A stretch of DNA of 64,000 bases from [Clostridium] celerecrescens 18A (GTDB lineage: Bacteria; Bacillota; Clostridia; Lachnospirales; Lachnospiraceae), in NCBI RefSeq assembly GCF_002797975.1, contig NZ_PGET01000001.1, positions 682,001 to 746,000 of the forward strand, in the 5' to 3' direction. Shown here in pieces: positions 33,923 through 44,448 of the stretch. Within the stretch, counting starts at the first letter, position 1. The number at the start of each line of letters is the position of its first letter. The position numbers and the translations under genes are program-made. The notes beneath the pieces are model-generated. The model did not search any database. It was not told where the DNA came from and was given only the letters and a program-made list of their open reading frames with translations.

Positions 33923-34409
33923 ATACCTCTCCATTTTGAACAATTTCGCAGATTTGTTCGGTTTCGTACATTTTGAAAAAATCGTTTCTTGTATCGCTCA
34001 AATGCCATTGTTATACTATTTAAAGAACAATATGTTCTATTATGAACTTATTGTACTGGAAAATGAAGAAAGAATCAAGGAAGACTTTGTGCTCTATGAC
34101 CGGAAGTTTACGTAAAAAGAAGACCATGTATTTGTATGGCTTACAATTAATCCACTGTTAAATGCCTTGTCAGGAATTGCACCTCCTTACTAACCATAGT
34201 CCTTAACTATGAAATAAATTCAAACGGCCTACGTACCCGCAGGAACACGGATTTCGTGTAAATTTTATAAATATGGCAGGAAATTAATAAAAAAACATAA
34301 AAAGTGCCACAATATAATACTGCGCTATTTTTTATAGAAAAACAGACAAACTATCTGTAAAAAGATATTGTTATGCCGGAAGGATTTCTTAAATAAGGAG
34401 GAGCTTCAA
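33923..34409. other. divergent intergenic region between tetR and the glucan synthase genes
   Basis: No clear gene. A 27-codon plus-strand frame (34033-34116, MFYYELIVLENEERIKEDFV) has no ribosome binding site and is probably meaningless or a relic. TATAAT occurs at 34313-34318 without a matching -35; it may be the weak promoter of the glucan synthase unit. Confidence 0.35.
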
Positions 34410-37400
34410 TTGCAGAGCTTTTTTGAAAAAACTAATTTTTATATAAATTCACCGTTCCTGCTGAATATTCTATTGCTGCTGGCCGCGTCAATCTGCCTTG
34501 TACTATTCATATTGTATTACCGGCGTTATCATTTTAGCAAGAACGTTCATTTCCTGGACTGCTTCCAGGGTGAAGAAAATAAACTTGATCCAAGCGAGTG
34601 GGAAAAGCAGATGCTTGATCTGGCAGAAGGTCATGGCCAGGTCAGGCTGGTGGGACGCAGCTTTGTTCTTAATGATTATAATCAGGCCGCCTATAAAAAA
34701 CTGAATAAAATAAGAGACAGTATCTCCGTCGTATCCACGGATATCATTTCCCTGATTCCTGCAGCACGCTGGCTCTTTGACAATTTCCAGATGCTGTACC
34801 GGGAAATCAAAAAGGTCCGTACATCAGGAACCAGCTATGCCGTATTGCCGGTTCTGGAGGGAAAGGAATACCGGAACTTTCCCCGTATTTATGTTGTGGC
34901 AAAAAAGATGGTGGCTCTTTCCGGCGGGCACTTAAGTGAAGAAAATATTTCTGTGATGCTGAAGGCTTATCAGCAGAAGATCCCCCTTACGGACAAGGAA
35001 ATCTGGGTTTTGCCGGAAGTGCTGGGCTTTTGCATTCTGGAAGAAATCATTGTGATCGCGGAAGAAATTCTTCATATGATTGATGTGAAATCAAAGGCTG
35101 AAAAGTTTCTCCGTGATAAGCTGGCGGATAAGAAGGGTCCGGCCGATATATCAGCGCTGCTATGCAAAACTGAGGATAACTTAAGGCTGAACTACTCCTT
35201 TCATGCCCATGTAATACACCTGCTGAAAAACCTGTCTTTTGATGAGGCCTCCATTCAAAAATACCTGGAACATCACTTTTCTTCCCTGGAAAGGCAGGTG
35301 AAAACCTCCGGAGTATTCATGGAGGAAGGAAAAATTGAATCATTTCTTGAGACAAATATCCGGACCTTGATTGTAAGCCTCAGGGATATTAATGAAGTTG
35401 ATGAAGAAAAGTTCTTTGAGGAATATTCTTATCTGGAGCAGATTTTATCACAGGATCCGGATGGGGTATATCCAAAGATGGATTTGGAATCCAGGGGCAT
35501 GTACCGTGGGGTTATCGTTAAATTATCACACCGTTACCGGCTGCTGGAGGAAAAAATAGCCGGAGACTGTCTGGAGCTGGCGGTTCAGGGCAGAGAGGAC
35601 CTGCATTGTTCCCATCATGTGGGTTCCTATCTTTTGGGTAAGGGGTATCCGATTCTGAAAGCAAAGGCGTTAGGAAAACCGATCCCTCAAAATATTAAGA
35701 AAAGGATGAACGTAAGCGGCTTCCTTTATTTCCTTACCATGTTCCTTATTATTCCTGCATTTTGCGCCTGTCTGCTCTATGCTTTTTGGAACCTTGGCGG
35801 ACTTAGGAATATCAGCCGGCTAGTCATTATCTTTTTATCGGTAATGCCGCTGCTAATGGGTATTTCCATAGAGCTTACAAATTTTATTTTTACAAGAAGA
35901 ATGAAAGTAAGAAAGATTCCTTCTCTGAACTATCTGGAGGAAATACCGGAGGAAGCAAAAACTTTTGTGGTTATGCCGGTTATTGTCTCCTCAAAGGAAC
36001 AGGGCCTGGGGTACATGGAACGCCTTCAAAAGCATTATCTGGCAAACAGTCAATCCAACCTTTACTTTGCATTGCTGCTTGATTTTGCGGATTCCCAGGA
36101 CGAGTTCATGGATAAGGACCAGGTGATTGAAAACGCCCTTGCTGCACGTATGAAGGAGCTGAATGAACTCTATCCTTCGGAACAGCAGCGCTTTTCCTTA
36201 TTTTTCCGCTGCCGCAAATGGAATAAAGCAGAAAACTGTTATATGGGCTGGGAGCGTAAGAGAGGAAAGCTGGAAGAGTTTAATAACCTTTTAAATGGAG
36301 AAGAAAAGGAGAATACCACCTTTTCCTCTATTTACTGTGACGATAAGCTCCTTCCCACCTTCCGGTATGTAATCACACTGGATGCGGATACCAATCTGCT
36401 TCGTGACAATGCCGCAAAACTGGTAGGATTGATTGATCATCCTTTAAATAAGCCTGTCCTGGATCCGGCAGGCCAAAAGGTAGAAGAGGGCTATGTCATC
36501 ATTCAGCCTTCGGTAAGAAACCATATTGTGGATAAAAACGGCAGCAGGTTTGCGAAAATCTTTGGAGGGGAATCGGGCCTTGCCCATTACGGAACCGTAA
36601 TATCAGATATATACCAGGATATTTTTAATAAGGGAATCTATACCGGGAAGGGCATCTATGACAGGGAGGCCTTTCACAAGGTGCTTCAGAACAAGGTACC
36701 GGAAAACAGGATTCTAAGTCATGACCTTTTTGAGAGCTGCTATGCGAGGACAGCTTTTTCCAGTACGGTCAAGATTATGGACAATTTTCCAACCAGCGTT
36801 TTATCTTTCACCAAAAGGGAACATCGGTGGCTGCGCGGGGACTGGCAGCTGCTGCCCTGGCTGTTTTTAAGAAAGAACCAGGACGGTAAAAACTTATGTA
36901 CGCTGTCAAAGTGGAAGATCTTTGACAATTTAAGAAGAAGCATGGTTCCTTTAAGTAAGACGTTATTTGTATTGTTCAATCTGGCTTGGATGCCAAAAGC
37001 ATATTATCTTTGGTTACCCATTGTTTTCTTCAATGATATATTTACTCTGGTGATTCTGTTGCTTGCAGTGATTACCCAGAAGCTGATCCGGCCAAAGCTC
37101 GCTCTTGTTTATAAATGCTTTTTTAGGGAACTAGCTACAATGCTTTATCGGGCATTTCTGGAGTTTACAATCACTCCATACCGTGCCTATGTCGCAACGG
37201 ATGCAATAATCAGAACCATGTACCGGATCTTTATCAGCAAAAAAAATCTGCTTCGCTGGAATACGGCGGAAGCAGTGGACGCCTCCATTGTCAATACCAG
37301 AAGAGGATATTTTATCACTATGTGGAGTTCTCTTCTTCCAGCGGCTGCCCTTGCGATAATTTTTTTTATGGGATATTTAAACCCGGCCGGAATGATTTTG

Positions 37401-40400
37401 ACAGCAATCGTAATAGCCGACTGGTGCTTTGCCTCCCAGATCGCTTACGGGATCAGTCAGCCGGATAAGAAGCTTCAACTGAAAAATAAAGCACAGAACA
37501 ATGAACTGCTTCTGGATACTGCACGCAGAACCTGGCAGTTTTTTAAGGAGCTTTCCACGAAGGAAAATAACTGGCTCTGTCCGGATAATTACCAGATTTC
37601 AATGGTTGAAAAAGTCAGCGATAAAACATCGCCGACCAATATGGGACTTCAGTTTCTGGCAATCCTGTCAGCAAGGGATCTGGGTTTTGAAACGTTAAGC
37701 GCAACGGTTGAAGTCGTGGAAAATCTGATGGAAACTGTTCAGAAAATGCCGAAATTCAATGGGCATCTCTATAACTGGTATCACATCGGGACCCTGGAGG
37801 TTTTAAATCCTGCCTATATATCAACTGTTGACAGCGGCAATTTCCTGGGTCATCTGGTCGCGCTGAAAAACGGACTTCTGGAACAGGTAGACAGGCCGGT
37901 CTATCCGGAGAATTTTCTGTCCGAACTCAGGATTGCGGTTGAAAACAGCAATGAAGAAATACGGATAAGAACAGGCAGTCCTGCCGGGAATGAACTTAAG
38001 CCCAGGTATCAAAGGATAGGGGAGCTGATCGATGATATTGCACAAATCCAGGAAGATTTAAAGGATAGGGAGCTTACACCACCAGAAGATTACCTCTGGA
38101 GCAGACAGTTAATGAATCTCATTGCCAGCACTGTAAAAGAAGCGGAAGCTTTAAAACTGAAGGAGAAGACCTATTTTTCTTATCCTTCCCTTCGCAGTAT
38201 TACGTCAGAGGACAATAAGTTCGCAGATAGCATGATGGAACGGATCAGAGCGCTCAGCAATAAAATAGACTGCATTTTAACAAATGTAGATTTCCGTTTT
38301 TTATTTAACGAAAAGAGAATGCTGTTCCATATCGGATATCACGTGTCCTCCCATACGCTTGATGAGGGCTGCTATGACCTGATGGCGTCTGAATCGGCGC
38401 TTACAAGCCTTCTTGCCATAGCCATGGGAGAAGTGCCGCTAAAGCATTGGCATAAACTGGGAAGACCGCTGACCATTGTGGGAGGCATTCCCTGCTTTGT
38501 GTCCTGGAGCGGTACGATGTTTGAATATCTGATGCCAAATCTCGTGTTCAAAGAATATGAAGACTCGGTCTATGCCCAGACATCAAGGGCGGCGGTGCTC
38601 CAGCATATGAAGTATGCGAAGGAGGCGGAGATACCATGGGGGATATCTGAGTCCCAGTATTACCGGTTCGACTTAAACTCAAATTACCAGTATAAAGCCT
38701 TCGGTGTTCCGAAGATAAGGCTTCAGCCGGTCCGTAAAAATTCCATGGTTGTTGCTCCCTATGCGACGATGCTGGCACTGGATATCGCAGAAGAAGAGTG
38801 CATGGAAAATTTAAAACGTCTGAAGGAATTAGGCGCTTACGGCACTTATGGTTTCTATGAATCCGTGGATTTTAATGTGCCGAATTCTGTGGAACTGACC
38901 CCTTACTGCATTGTAAAATCCTATATGGCTCATCATCAGGGGATGAATCTGGCTGCAATTAATAATTATCTCAATGGGGGAATCCTCCGGGAGAGATTTC
39001 ACGGGGAGATGATGATAAAAGCCACAGAAGTTCTGTTGGAAGAAAAACGTCAGTCCTATTTGATTTCCATTGCAAAGCAGGGATATACCATTAAGATAGG
39101 AAAACCTCTTTTTAAAGAAGACATTTACAGCAACCGGTATGTCAAGCGCACCGGCATGAATCCACCGGTTGTGAATTATTTGTCAAATGGTAATTATTCC
39201 CTGATGATAACCACCGATGGGGATGGCTTCAGTAAATATGAAGACCGTATGCTTTACCGTTTCCGGTCGGATATTTATGCGAATACAGGTAATTATATCT
39301 ATATCAAAGACATGAAACAGGGGAAGGTCTGGAGTGCCGCTTATCATCCGACCAGAAAGACACCGGATGCTTACCAGGTAATTTTCAGCCCGCACCAGGC
39401 GGAATTTAAACGCAGGGATGGAGATATCTCATCACACATGATTGTCAGCTTAAATGCGGACCAAAACTATGAGATACGTAAGGTAATCTTTACCAATCAC
39501 GGGAATGAGGAAAAGCACTTAGAGGTGACCAGCTATCTGGAGGTGGTCGATGATACCCATCTGGCAGAAATAAGCCATCCTGCATTCAATAAGCTATTTC
39601 TGGAGAGTGAGTATCTGGAAGAGCAGGACATCTTTCTTGCTAAAAGACGTCGGAAGGGTGAAGATGATAATCCTTATATGATGCACATGGTAAGAACCGG
39701 AACAAAGCTATGCAAAAAACTGGAATATGAAAATGACAGAAAACGCTTTATAGGAAGAAACAATACCCTGGAAAATCCGGATTCTGTGGTTAACAGCATT
39801 GCATTTTTAAATAATTCAGGCTTTTGCAATGACCCGATCATGAGCCTGCGGGCACAGATCTGCATAGGGGCAGGTGAAACCGCTTGCATCTCATTCATTA
39901 CCGGAGTGTGTGGGAGTAAAGAGGAAGCAATAAAAATCGCGGGGGAATTAAATGTAAGCTACCGGATCGACGATATCCTGGAAAAATTCCGGCTACAAAC
40001 GAACCTGGAGTTAAAGTATCTGGAAATTACCAGAGCCCAGTTAAACGCTTTTCAGGACTTAATCAGCCCTGTCTTCTATCCTTCGGGCATTTACCGGGGG
40101 CCGGCTGAAAATATAAGGCGGAACTTTATGAATCAAAGCTTCTTATGGAAATTCGGAGTATCCGGAGATAACCCCATTCTGCTTCTAATGGTCCGGTCAA
40201 TGAAGCAGGAAAGAATCGTAAAGGATGCATTAAAGGCTTATGAATATTTAAGAATCAACCGAGTTATGGTGGATTTAGTTATCCTGATCGATTCCAAGCA
40301 TGGGTATCATCAGGAGGTGGATGAATTAATCAACGATATGACAAGCTCTCTTCGAATCTATGATTCCAGAAGCGAGAAGCCAAGCTTCTTTACGCTGCAT

Positions 40401-40529
40401 ACGTATGAGATGAAACCGGCGGAGCTTGATTTGCTGTATACGGTAGCACGGGTCGTATTTTCAGAGAAGACAGGGATCTATTTTACCAATGGCCAAGAAA
40501 ATCAGTATGAATTACTTGAAGAATATTAG
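34410..40529 (+). CDS. cyclic beta-1,2-glucan synthase, N-terminal polypeptide (GT84 + cyclisation domain)
   Basis: About 2039 residues. One membrane helix near 10-33; a helical cytoplasmic part; two helices near 435-496; the GT84 glycosyltransferase (about 510-830) with LDADTNLL (655, DxD), HDLFE (771) and HRWLRGDWQ (805); further helices near 850-890 and 965-1015. A glycoamylase-like domain follows at about 1030-1545 (HHQGMN near 1508), the type now placed in GH189 as the cyclisation domain. The last part (about 1555-2039) is a GH94-like beta-sandwich and linker. Whole enzymes of this class are one chain of about 2800 residues that polymerise UDP-glucose and close the ring. Here the GH94 part is a separate gene. 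TTG 34410 is chosen for its AAGGAGGAG SD. Confidence 0.85.
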   Translation: MQSFFEKTNFYINSPFLLNILLLLAASICLVLFILYYRRYHFSKNVHFLDCFQGEENKLDPSEWEKQMLDLAEGHGQVRLVGRSFVLNDYNQAAYKKLNKIRDSISVVSTDIISLIPAARWLFDNFQMLYREIKKVRTSGTSYAVLPVLEGKEYRNFPRIYVVAKKMVALSGGHLSEENISVMLKAYQQKIPLTDKEIWVLPEVLGFCILEEIIVIAEEILHMIDVKSKAEKFLRDKLADKKGPADISALLCKTEDNLRLNYSFHAHVIHLLKNLSFDEASIQKYLEHHFSSLERQVKTSGVFMEEGKIESFLETNIRTLIVSLRDINEVDEEKFFEEYSYLEQILSQDPDGVYPKMDLESRGMYRGVIVKLSHRYRLLEEKIAGDCLELAVQGREDLHCSHHVGSYLLGKGYPILKAKALGKPIPQNIKKRMNVSGFLYFLTMFLIIPAFCACLLYAFWNLGGLRNISRLVIIFLSVMPLLMGISIELTNFIFTRRMKVRKIPSLNYLEEIPEEAKTFVVMPVIVSSKEQGLGYMERLQKHYLANSQSNLYFALLLDFADSQDEFMDKDQVIENALAARMKELNELYPSEQQRFSLFFRCRKWNKAENCYMGWERKRGKLEEFNNLLNGEEKENTTFSSIYCDDKLLPTFRYVITLDADTNLLRDNAAKLVGLIDHPLNKPVLDPAGQKVEEGYVIIQPSVRNHIVDKNGSRFAKIFGGESGLAHYGTVISDIYQDIFNKGIYTGKGIYDREAFHKVLQNKVPENRILSHDLFESCYARTAFSSTVKIMDNFPTSVLSFTKREHRWLRGDWQLLPWLFLRKNQDGKNLCTLSKWKIFDNLRRSMVPLSKTLFVLFNLAWMPKAYYLWLPIVFFNDIFTLVILLLAVITQKLIRPKLALVYKCFFRELATMLYRAFLEFTITPYRAYVATDAIIRTMYRIFISKKNLLRWNTAEAVDASIVNTRRGYFITMWSSLLPAAALAIIFFMGYLNPAGMILTAIVIADWCFASQIAYGISQPDKKLQLKNKAQNNELLLDTARRTWQFFKELSTKENNWLCPDNYQISMVEKVSDKTSPTNMGLQFLAILSARDLGFETLSATVEVVENLMETVQKMPKFNGHLYNWYHIGTLEVLNPAYISTVDSGNFLGHLVALKNGLLEQVDRPVYPENFLSELRIAVENSNEEIRIRTGSPAGNELKPRYQRIGELIDDIAQIQEDLKDRELTPPEDYLWSRQLMNLIASTVKEAEALKLKEKTYFSYPSLRSITSEDNKFADSMMERIRALSNKIDCILTNVDFRFLFNEKRMLFHIGYHVSSHTLDEGCYDLMASESALTSLLAIAMGEVPLKHWHKLGRPLTIVGGIPCFVSWSGTMFEYLMPNLVFKEYEDSVYAQTSRAAVLQHMKYAKEAEIPWGISESQYYRFDLNSNYQYKAFGVPKIRLQPVRKNSMVVAPYATMLALDIAEEECMENLKRLKELGAYGTYGFYESVDFNVPNSVELTPYCIVKSYMAHHQGMNLAAINNYLNGGILRERFHGEMMIKATEVLLEEKRQSYLISIAKQGYTIKIGKPLFKEDIYSNRYVKRTGMNPPVVNYLSNGNYSLMITTDGDGFSKYEDRMLYRFRSDIYANTGNYIYIKDMKQGKVWSAAYHPTRKTPDAYQVIFSPHQAEFKRRDGDISSHMIVSLNADQNYEIRKVIFTNHGNEEKHLEVTSYLEVVDDTHLAEISHPAFNKLFLESEYLEEQDIFLAKRRRKGEDDNPYMMHMVRTGTKLCKKLEYENDRKRFIGRNNTLENPDSVVNSIAFLNNSGFCNDPIMSLRAQICIGAGETACISFITGVCGSKEEAIKIAGELNVSYRIDDILEKFRLQTNLELKYLEITRAQLNAFQDLISPVFYPSGIYRGPAENIRRNFMNQSFLWKFGVSGDNPILLLMVRSMKQERIVKDALKAYEYLRINRVMVDLVILIDSKHGYHQEVDELINDMTSSLRIYDSRSEKPSFFTLHTYEMKPAELDLLYTVARVVFSEKTGIYFTNGQENQYELLEEY

Positions 40530-40548
40530 GCTTTAAGGAGGAAGGGTT

Positions 40549-42981
40549 TTGGACACAGCATATGCACCTACGACACAGGAGAAAGAAACAGAAAATTATG
40601 AATTTTTTAACGGCTTCGGGGCATTTGCCTGTGAAGGCAGGGAATATGAAATTCTGCTGGAGGGTAATAACCGGCCGCCGGCACCATGGCTTAATGTTGT
40701 CTCAAATAAAAATTTTGGATTCCAGATATCGGAATCTGGCGCCGGCTTTACCTGGAGTATTAACAGCAGGGAGAATAAGCTGACTCCATGGTCCAATGAC
40801 CCAGTCAGTGACAGGGCCTCTGAGGCGATCTACATTCTGGATGAAATATCCGGAGAGGTAATGACTCCCATGTCCTTAGGAAGATCTGACCGGGGCACTT
40901 ACCGGGTGAGGCATGGTTTTGGATACAGCAGGTTCCTTCATGAGGAAGCGCTTATCAGTCAGGAGCTGACTGTTTTTACTCCTTTGGATGAGTCATTGAA
41001 GCTGTGGAGCCTTACGCTCACCAACCGTTCGGATAAAGTGAAATATTTAAGCCTGACCTATTATGTGGAATGGGTTTTGGGAACCCAGGGGGAGCAAACC
41101 AACCCCTATATTCTGACCTCCTATAACAATGAACATGAATGCTTATATTCAAAGAACATTTATACCATGAACTTTCAAAACACCTATTCCTACCTGTTTT
41201 CCAGTGAAACCATCATCGGTTATACCGGGGACAGGAAGGAGTTTCTGGGGCAAAAGGGCAGTGTCCGGGAGCCGCGGGGAGCGGAGGTCAAGTTATCCTG
41301 TAATACGGGGGTATGCTATGATCCCTGCGGAGCGATTCAGGTATCCGTTGCAATACAGCCGGAAGAGAGTAAGACGGTGTTGTTCGGGCTGGGTCAGAGC
41401 ACCAGCCTTGAAGAGATATACAAAATCAGAAATAAATACAGGGAAACCGCCGCTTCTGAAAAGGAGCTTGAAAGGTTGAGAACCTATTGGGACGGTTTAT
41501 TAGGGACGGTTAAAGTCAAAACAAAGGACAGGGCAGTGGATATCCTGGTAAACGGCTGGCTGCTTTATCAGACTGTGTCCTGTCGCATCCAGGCAAGAGC
41601 AGGCTTTTATCAGTGTGGAGGAGCTTATGGATACAGGGACCAGCTGCAGGATACCCTTTCCCTACTCTTTGCGGATTCCAGTATTTTGCGCAGGCAAATC
41701 CTTATTGCCTGCAGCAGGCAGTTTGAAGAGGGAGATGTCCAGCACTGGTGGCATCCGCCCATGGGAATCGGTGTGAGAACGAGAATCACCGATGATTTGC
41801 TGTGGCTTCCTTATTGCACCGCAGCTTATATCCGAAGTACCGGAGATACCACAATTTTAAAGGAGCAAGTCCCTTATATCAAGGGTCCGGTCCTAAAGGA
41901 TGGGGAGCATGATATGATGTTTACCCCGGAAATATCCCAAAGCTTTGAAAGTGTTTATGAACATTGCAAAAAAGCCATCGAACGGACAAACTTCGGAGAA
42001 CACGGACTTCCTCTCATGGGGGGCGGCGACTGGAATGACGGTATGAATGAGGTAGGAATAGAGGGGAAGGGAGAGAGTGTCTGGCTTGCATGGTTTTTCT
42101 ATACGGTACTGGGTGACTTCATTCCTTTGTGCAATCAGGAGAATGATGAGGCTTACGGCCGGGAACTGGAGCAGAAACGGGAAGGCCTGCTTCAAAGCAT
42201 CGAAGAACACACCTGGGATGGGGAGTGGTATCTTCGTGCCTTCTACGACGACGGCTCGAAACTGGGATCCAAGGAAAATGATGAGTGCCGGATCGATTCC
42301 ATCAGTCAGTCCTGGAGTGTGATATCAAAGGGAGCAAAAGAGGAACGTGCAAAAACGGCAATGCAGTCGGCATGGCGTTATCTTCTAAGAGAGGAAGAGG
42401 CCATCTCCCTGCTTTTGACTCCTCCTTTTAATAAAACAAGCAAAAACCCAGGTTATATCAAAAATTATATCCCCGGTATGCGGGAAAACGGAGGCCAGTA
42501 TACCCATGCGGCGGTTTGGCTGGCGATTGCTACGTCAATGCTCCGCGACTATCACATGGCACAAACTCTGTTCACCATACTTAATCCGATTCATGTGACG
42601 CAAACCAGGAAGGATGTGCTCAGGTATGAGAAGGAGCCTTATGTTATGACGGCGGATATCTCCTTAAGCCCGCCGTATACCGGAAGAGGCGGCTGGAGCT
42701 GGTATACCGGATCCGCAGGTTGGATGTACCAGGGATTATTATGCTGGTTTCTTGGCATTCGGAAAGAGGTGAATGAACTGATCATTGATCCGGCTACACC
42801 GGCAAGCTTCGGCGATTTTTCCATTGAGTATAAGTATGGAAGATCCATCTATGAAATCAGGGTCGAAAGCAGAAGCAAGGGAACGCTGACAACGGAAGCA
42901 GTTACAGTAGATGACAAGCTCATTCAGGGGAACAGGGTTACGCTGGTGGATGACGGAGAAAAGCATCTGGTTATCGTATAA
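40549..42981 (+). CDS. GH94 glycoside phosphorylase, C-terminal part of the split glucan synthase
   Basis: 810 residues covering a complete GH94 unit: beta-sandwich (NGFGAFACEGREYEILLEG, then RPPAPWLNVVSN), linker helices and the (alpha/alpha)6 barrel. The barrel carries QHWWHPPMGIGVRTRI, GGGDWNDGMN (acid catalyst Asp region, about 494-497) and GSAGWMYQGLL. In one-chain cyclic glucan synthases this domain trims chains by phosphorolysis to set ring size. It starts at TTG 40549 with its own AAGGAGGAAGG SD, 19 bp after the stop of the preceding gene and in a different frame. It could also act alone as a 1,2-beta-oligoglucan phosphorylase. Confidence 0.85.
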   Translation: MDTAYAPTTQEKETENYEFFNGFGAFACEGREYEILLEGNNRPPAPWLNVVSNKNFGFQISESGAGFTWSINSRENKLTPWSNDPVSDRASEAIYILDEISGEVMTPMSLGRSDRGTYRVRHGFGYSRFLHEEALISQELTVFTPLDESLKLWSLTLTNRSDKVKYLSLTYYVEWVLGTQGEQTNPYILTSYNNEHECLYSKNIYTMNFQNTYSYLFSSETIIGYTGDRKEFLGQKGSVREPRGAEVKLSCNTGVCYDPCGAIQVSVAIQPEESKTVLFGLGQSTSLEEIYKIRNKYRETAASEKELERLRTYWDGLLGTVKVKTKDRAVDILVNGWLLYQTVSCRIQARAGFYQCGGAYGYRDQLQDTLSLLFADSSILRRQILIACSRQFEEGDVQHWWHPPMGIGVRTRITDDLLWLPYCTAAYIRSTGDTTILKEQVPYIKGPVLKDGEHDMMFTPEISQSFESVYEHCKKAIERTNFGEHGLPLMGGGDWNDGMNEVGIEGKGESVWLAWFFYTVLGDFIPLCNQENDEAYGRELEQKREGLLQSIEEHTWDGEWYLRAFYDDGSKLGSKENDECRIDSISQSWSVISKGAKEERAKTAMQSAWRYLLREEEAISLLLTPPFNKTSKNPGYIKNYIPGMRENGGQYTHAAVWLAIATSMLRDYHMAQTLFTILNPIHVTQTRKDVLRYEKEPYVMTADISLSPPYTGRGGWSWYTGSAGWMYQGLLCWFLGIRKEVNELIIDPATPASFGDFSIEYKYGRSIYEIRVESRSKGTLTTEAVTVDDKLIQGNRVTLVDDGEKHLVIV

Positions 42982-43052
42982 TACCTGGTCTTGCTGTTTC
43001 TGGGAAGCTGAGTCCTAAGCAACCAGGATGGGTAAATCGGAAAGGAGGTAAC

Positions 43053-43976
43053 ATGAAGACTGACAGACGATTGAATCATGCATATAAAAATGCGGAGGTT
43101 GTGTATTTTGATGATAATTCGAAATATATATTTTTTAGTGATATCCACAGAGGGGATGACAGCATCTCAGATGAATTCACCAGAAATCAGAATGTTTTTT
43201 TGCATGCATTAAATTACTATTATAAAGAAGGATATGAATATATAGAAGTTGGGGATGGAGATGAGCTTTGGGAATACAAGAATTTTAGTGTTATCCGTTT
43301 AGCCCACAGCGATGTTTTTACAGTTATCAAAAAGTTTTATGATGAAGGCCGCTTTATCATGTTATATGGGAACCATAATATTTATTTAAAGTCAAAGCTG
43401 TTTATCAGAGAAAATTATTATCAATATTATGATGAATACAACCAGATCCGAGTGGACCTATACAGGGGACTGAAGCCGAAGGAGGCCATCATTCTTAAAC
43501 ATAAGAAAACGAAACAGAAGATTTTTGTGCTTCATGGGCATCAGGGTGACATCATGAATGATCAGCTATGGCTTTTTTCCATGTTATTACTTCGGTATTT
43601 TTGGAGGTATCTGCATATTGTTGGATTCGGCAATCCAACCAGCCCGGCCCGTAATTTATTTAAAAGACATAAAGTAGAGAAGGTTTATGACAGATGGATA
43701 GAAAAAAATAAGATGATGCTGATCTGCGGACATACTCACAGACCAAAGTTCCCGAAAGCAGATGACCTCCCATACTTTAATACTGGCTGCTGCATACGTA
43801 CCCGTGGGATTAATGGGATTGAAATTATTAATGGCATGATACAAATGGTTGATTGGAGAATTGCTGCCAATGAAAAAGGAGAATTGCGTGTTCACAGGAC
43901 CGTAGTCAGAGGACCGGTACCACTTGAAAATTATGATTATAAAAACAATCCGTATTCGTCTCATTATAATAACTAA
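43053..43976 (+). CDS. calcineurin-like metallophosphoesterase
   Basis: 307 residues with all five metal motifs: FFSDIHRGDD, EVGDGDELWE, LYGNHN, LHGHQGD and ICGHTHRPKF. The spacing resembles the UDP-diacylglucosamine-hydrolase/LpxH-like group, but the organism type suggests another phosphoester. GGAGGT precedes ATG 43053. It lies 71 bp after the GH94 gene with a terminator only afterwards, so it may be in the glucan operon and act on a phosphorylated glucan substituent or lipid (inference). Confidence 0.85.
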   Translation: MKTDRRLNHAYKNAEVVYFDDNSKYIFFSDIHRGDDSISDEFTRNQNVFLHALNYYYKEGYEYIEVGDGDELWEYKNFSVIRLAHSDVFTVIKKFYDEGRFIMLYGNHNIYLKSKLFIRENYYQYYDEYNQIRVDLYRGLKPKEAIILKHKKTKQKIFVLHGHQGDIMNDQLWLFSMLLLRYFWRYLHIVGFGNPTSPARNLFKRHKVEKVYDRWIEKNKMMLICGHTHRPKFPKADDLPYFNTGCCIRTRGINGIEIINGMIQMVDWRIAANEKGELRVHRTVVRGPVPLENYDYKNNPYSSHYNN

Positions 43977-44102
43977 GATGGAGTAACCCCCTATCACTGG
44001 GGCCGGATGTTCTTGTTAACGTATTGCTTCGGGCTGGATCAATGGAACGGAGCAGCAGGAAAAGCATCGTTACAAACGGTTGCATCTATACCGAAATTTA
44101 AT

Positions 44103-44140
44103 AAAAACCGCAATCCTTTTAAAAGGACTGCGGTTTTTAT
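44103..44140. terminator. bidirectional intrinsic terminator
   Basis: AAAAACCGCA (44103-44112) and TGCGGTTTTT (44129-44138) with an inner ATCC..GGAC stem; T tracts are present on both strands. Confidence 0.9.
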
Positions 44141-44179
44141 TTGCGGTTTAATATTTAGGTAATAAAACTGCGACGAAAG

Positions 44180-44419
44180 TTACTTCCAATCGGAAAGCCA
44201 GGACTTATCATTTGCAATAGCGGTAACAATTTCTTCTCCTGATTTAAAATTGTCAAAGGTTCCTCTGTTAATCTCGCTGATGGCTTTGCTTAACAGGTTT
44301 TCATAGTATGCTTCCGGTGTTATTTCAGTTGTGGTCTGGTGGAAATGCTGCTGGGACTCAGATGAGGCTATTCGTGCATATTCGTCTTTTACTTGGGATA
44401 TGAGCTTATCACGGTTCAT
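44180..44419 (-). CDS. small hypothetical protein
   Basis: 79 residues, acidic-polar and probably helical (NRDKLISQVKDEYARIASSE, then YYENLLSKAISEINRGTF), with no membrane segment or cysteine. A ribosome binding site (AAAGGAG) lies before the minus-strand start. It is followed by another small gene upstream on the same strand. I do not recognise the family; such pairs occur in sporulating clostridia but a function cannot be given. Confidence 0.6.
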   Translation of the reverse strand: MNRDKLISQVKDEYARIASSESQQHFHQTTTEITPEAYYENLLSKAISEINRGTFDNFKSGEEIVTAIANDKSWLSDWK

Positions 44420-44448
44420 ACAATTTACTCCTTTGCATAAAAAGTTAA

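Noticed and set aside
40500-40560. Stop-codon readthrough or programmed frameshift joining the two glucan synthase parts
   Set aside because: The second part has its own strong SD and start, and no slippery sequence or stimulatory structure was recognised at the junction.
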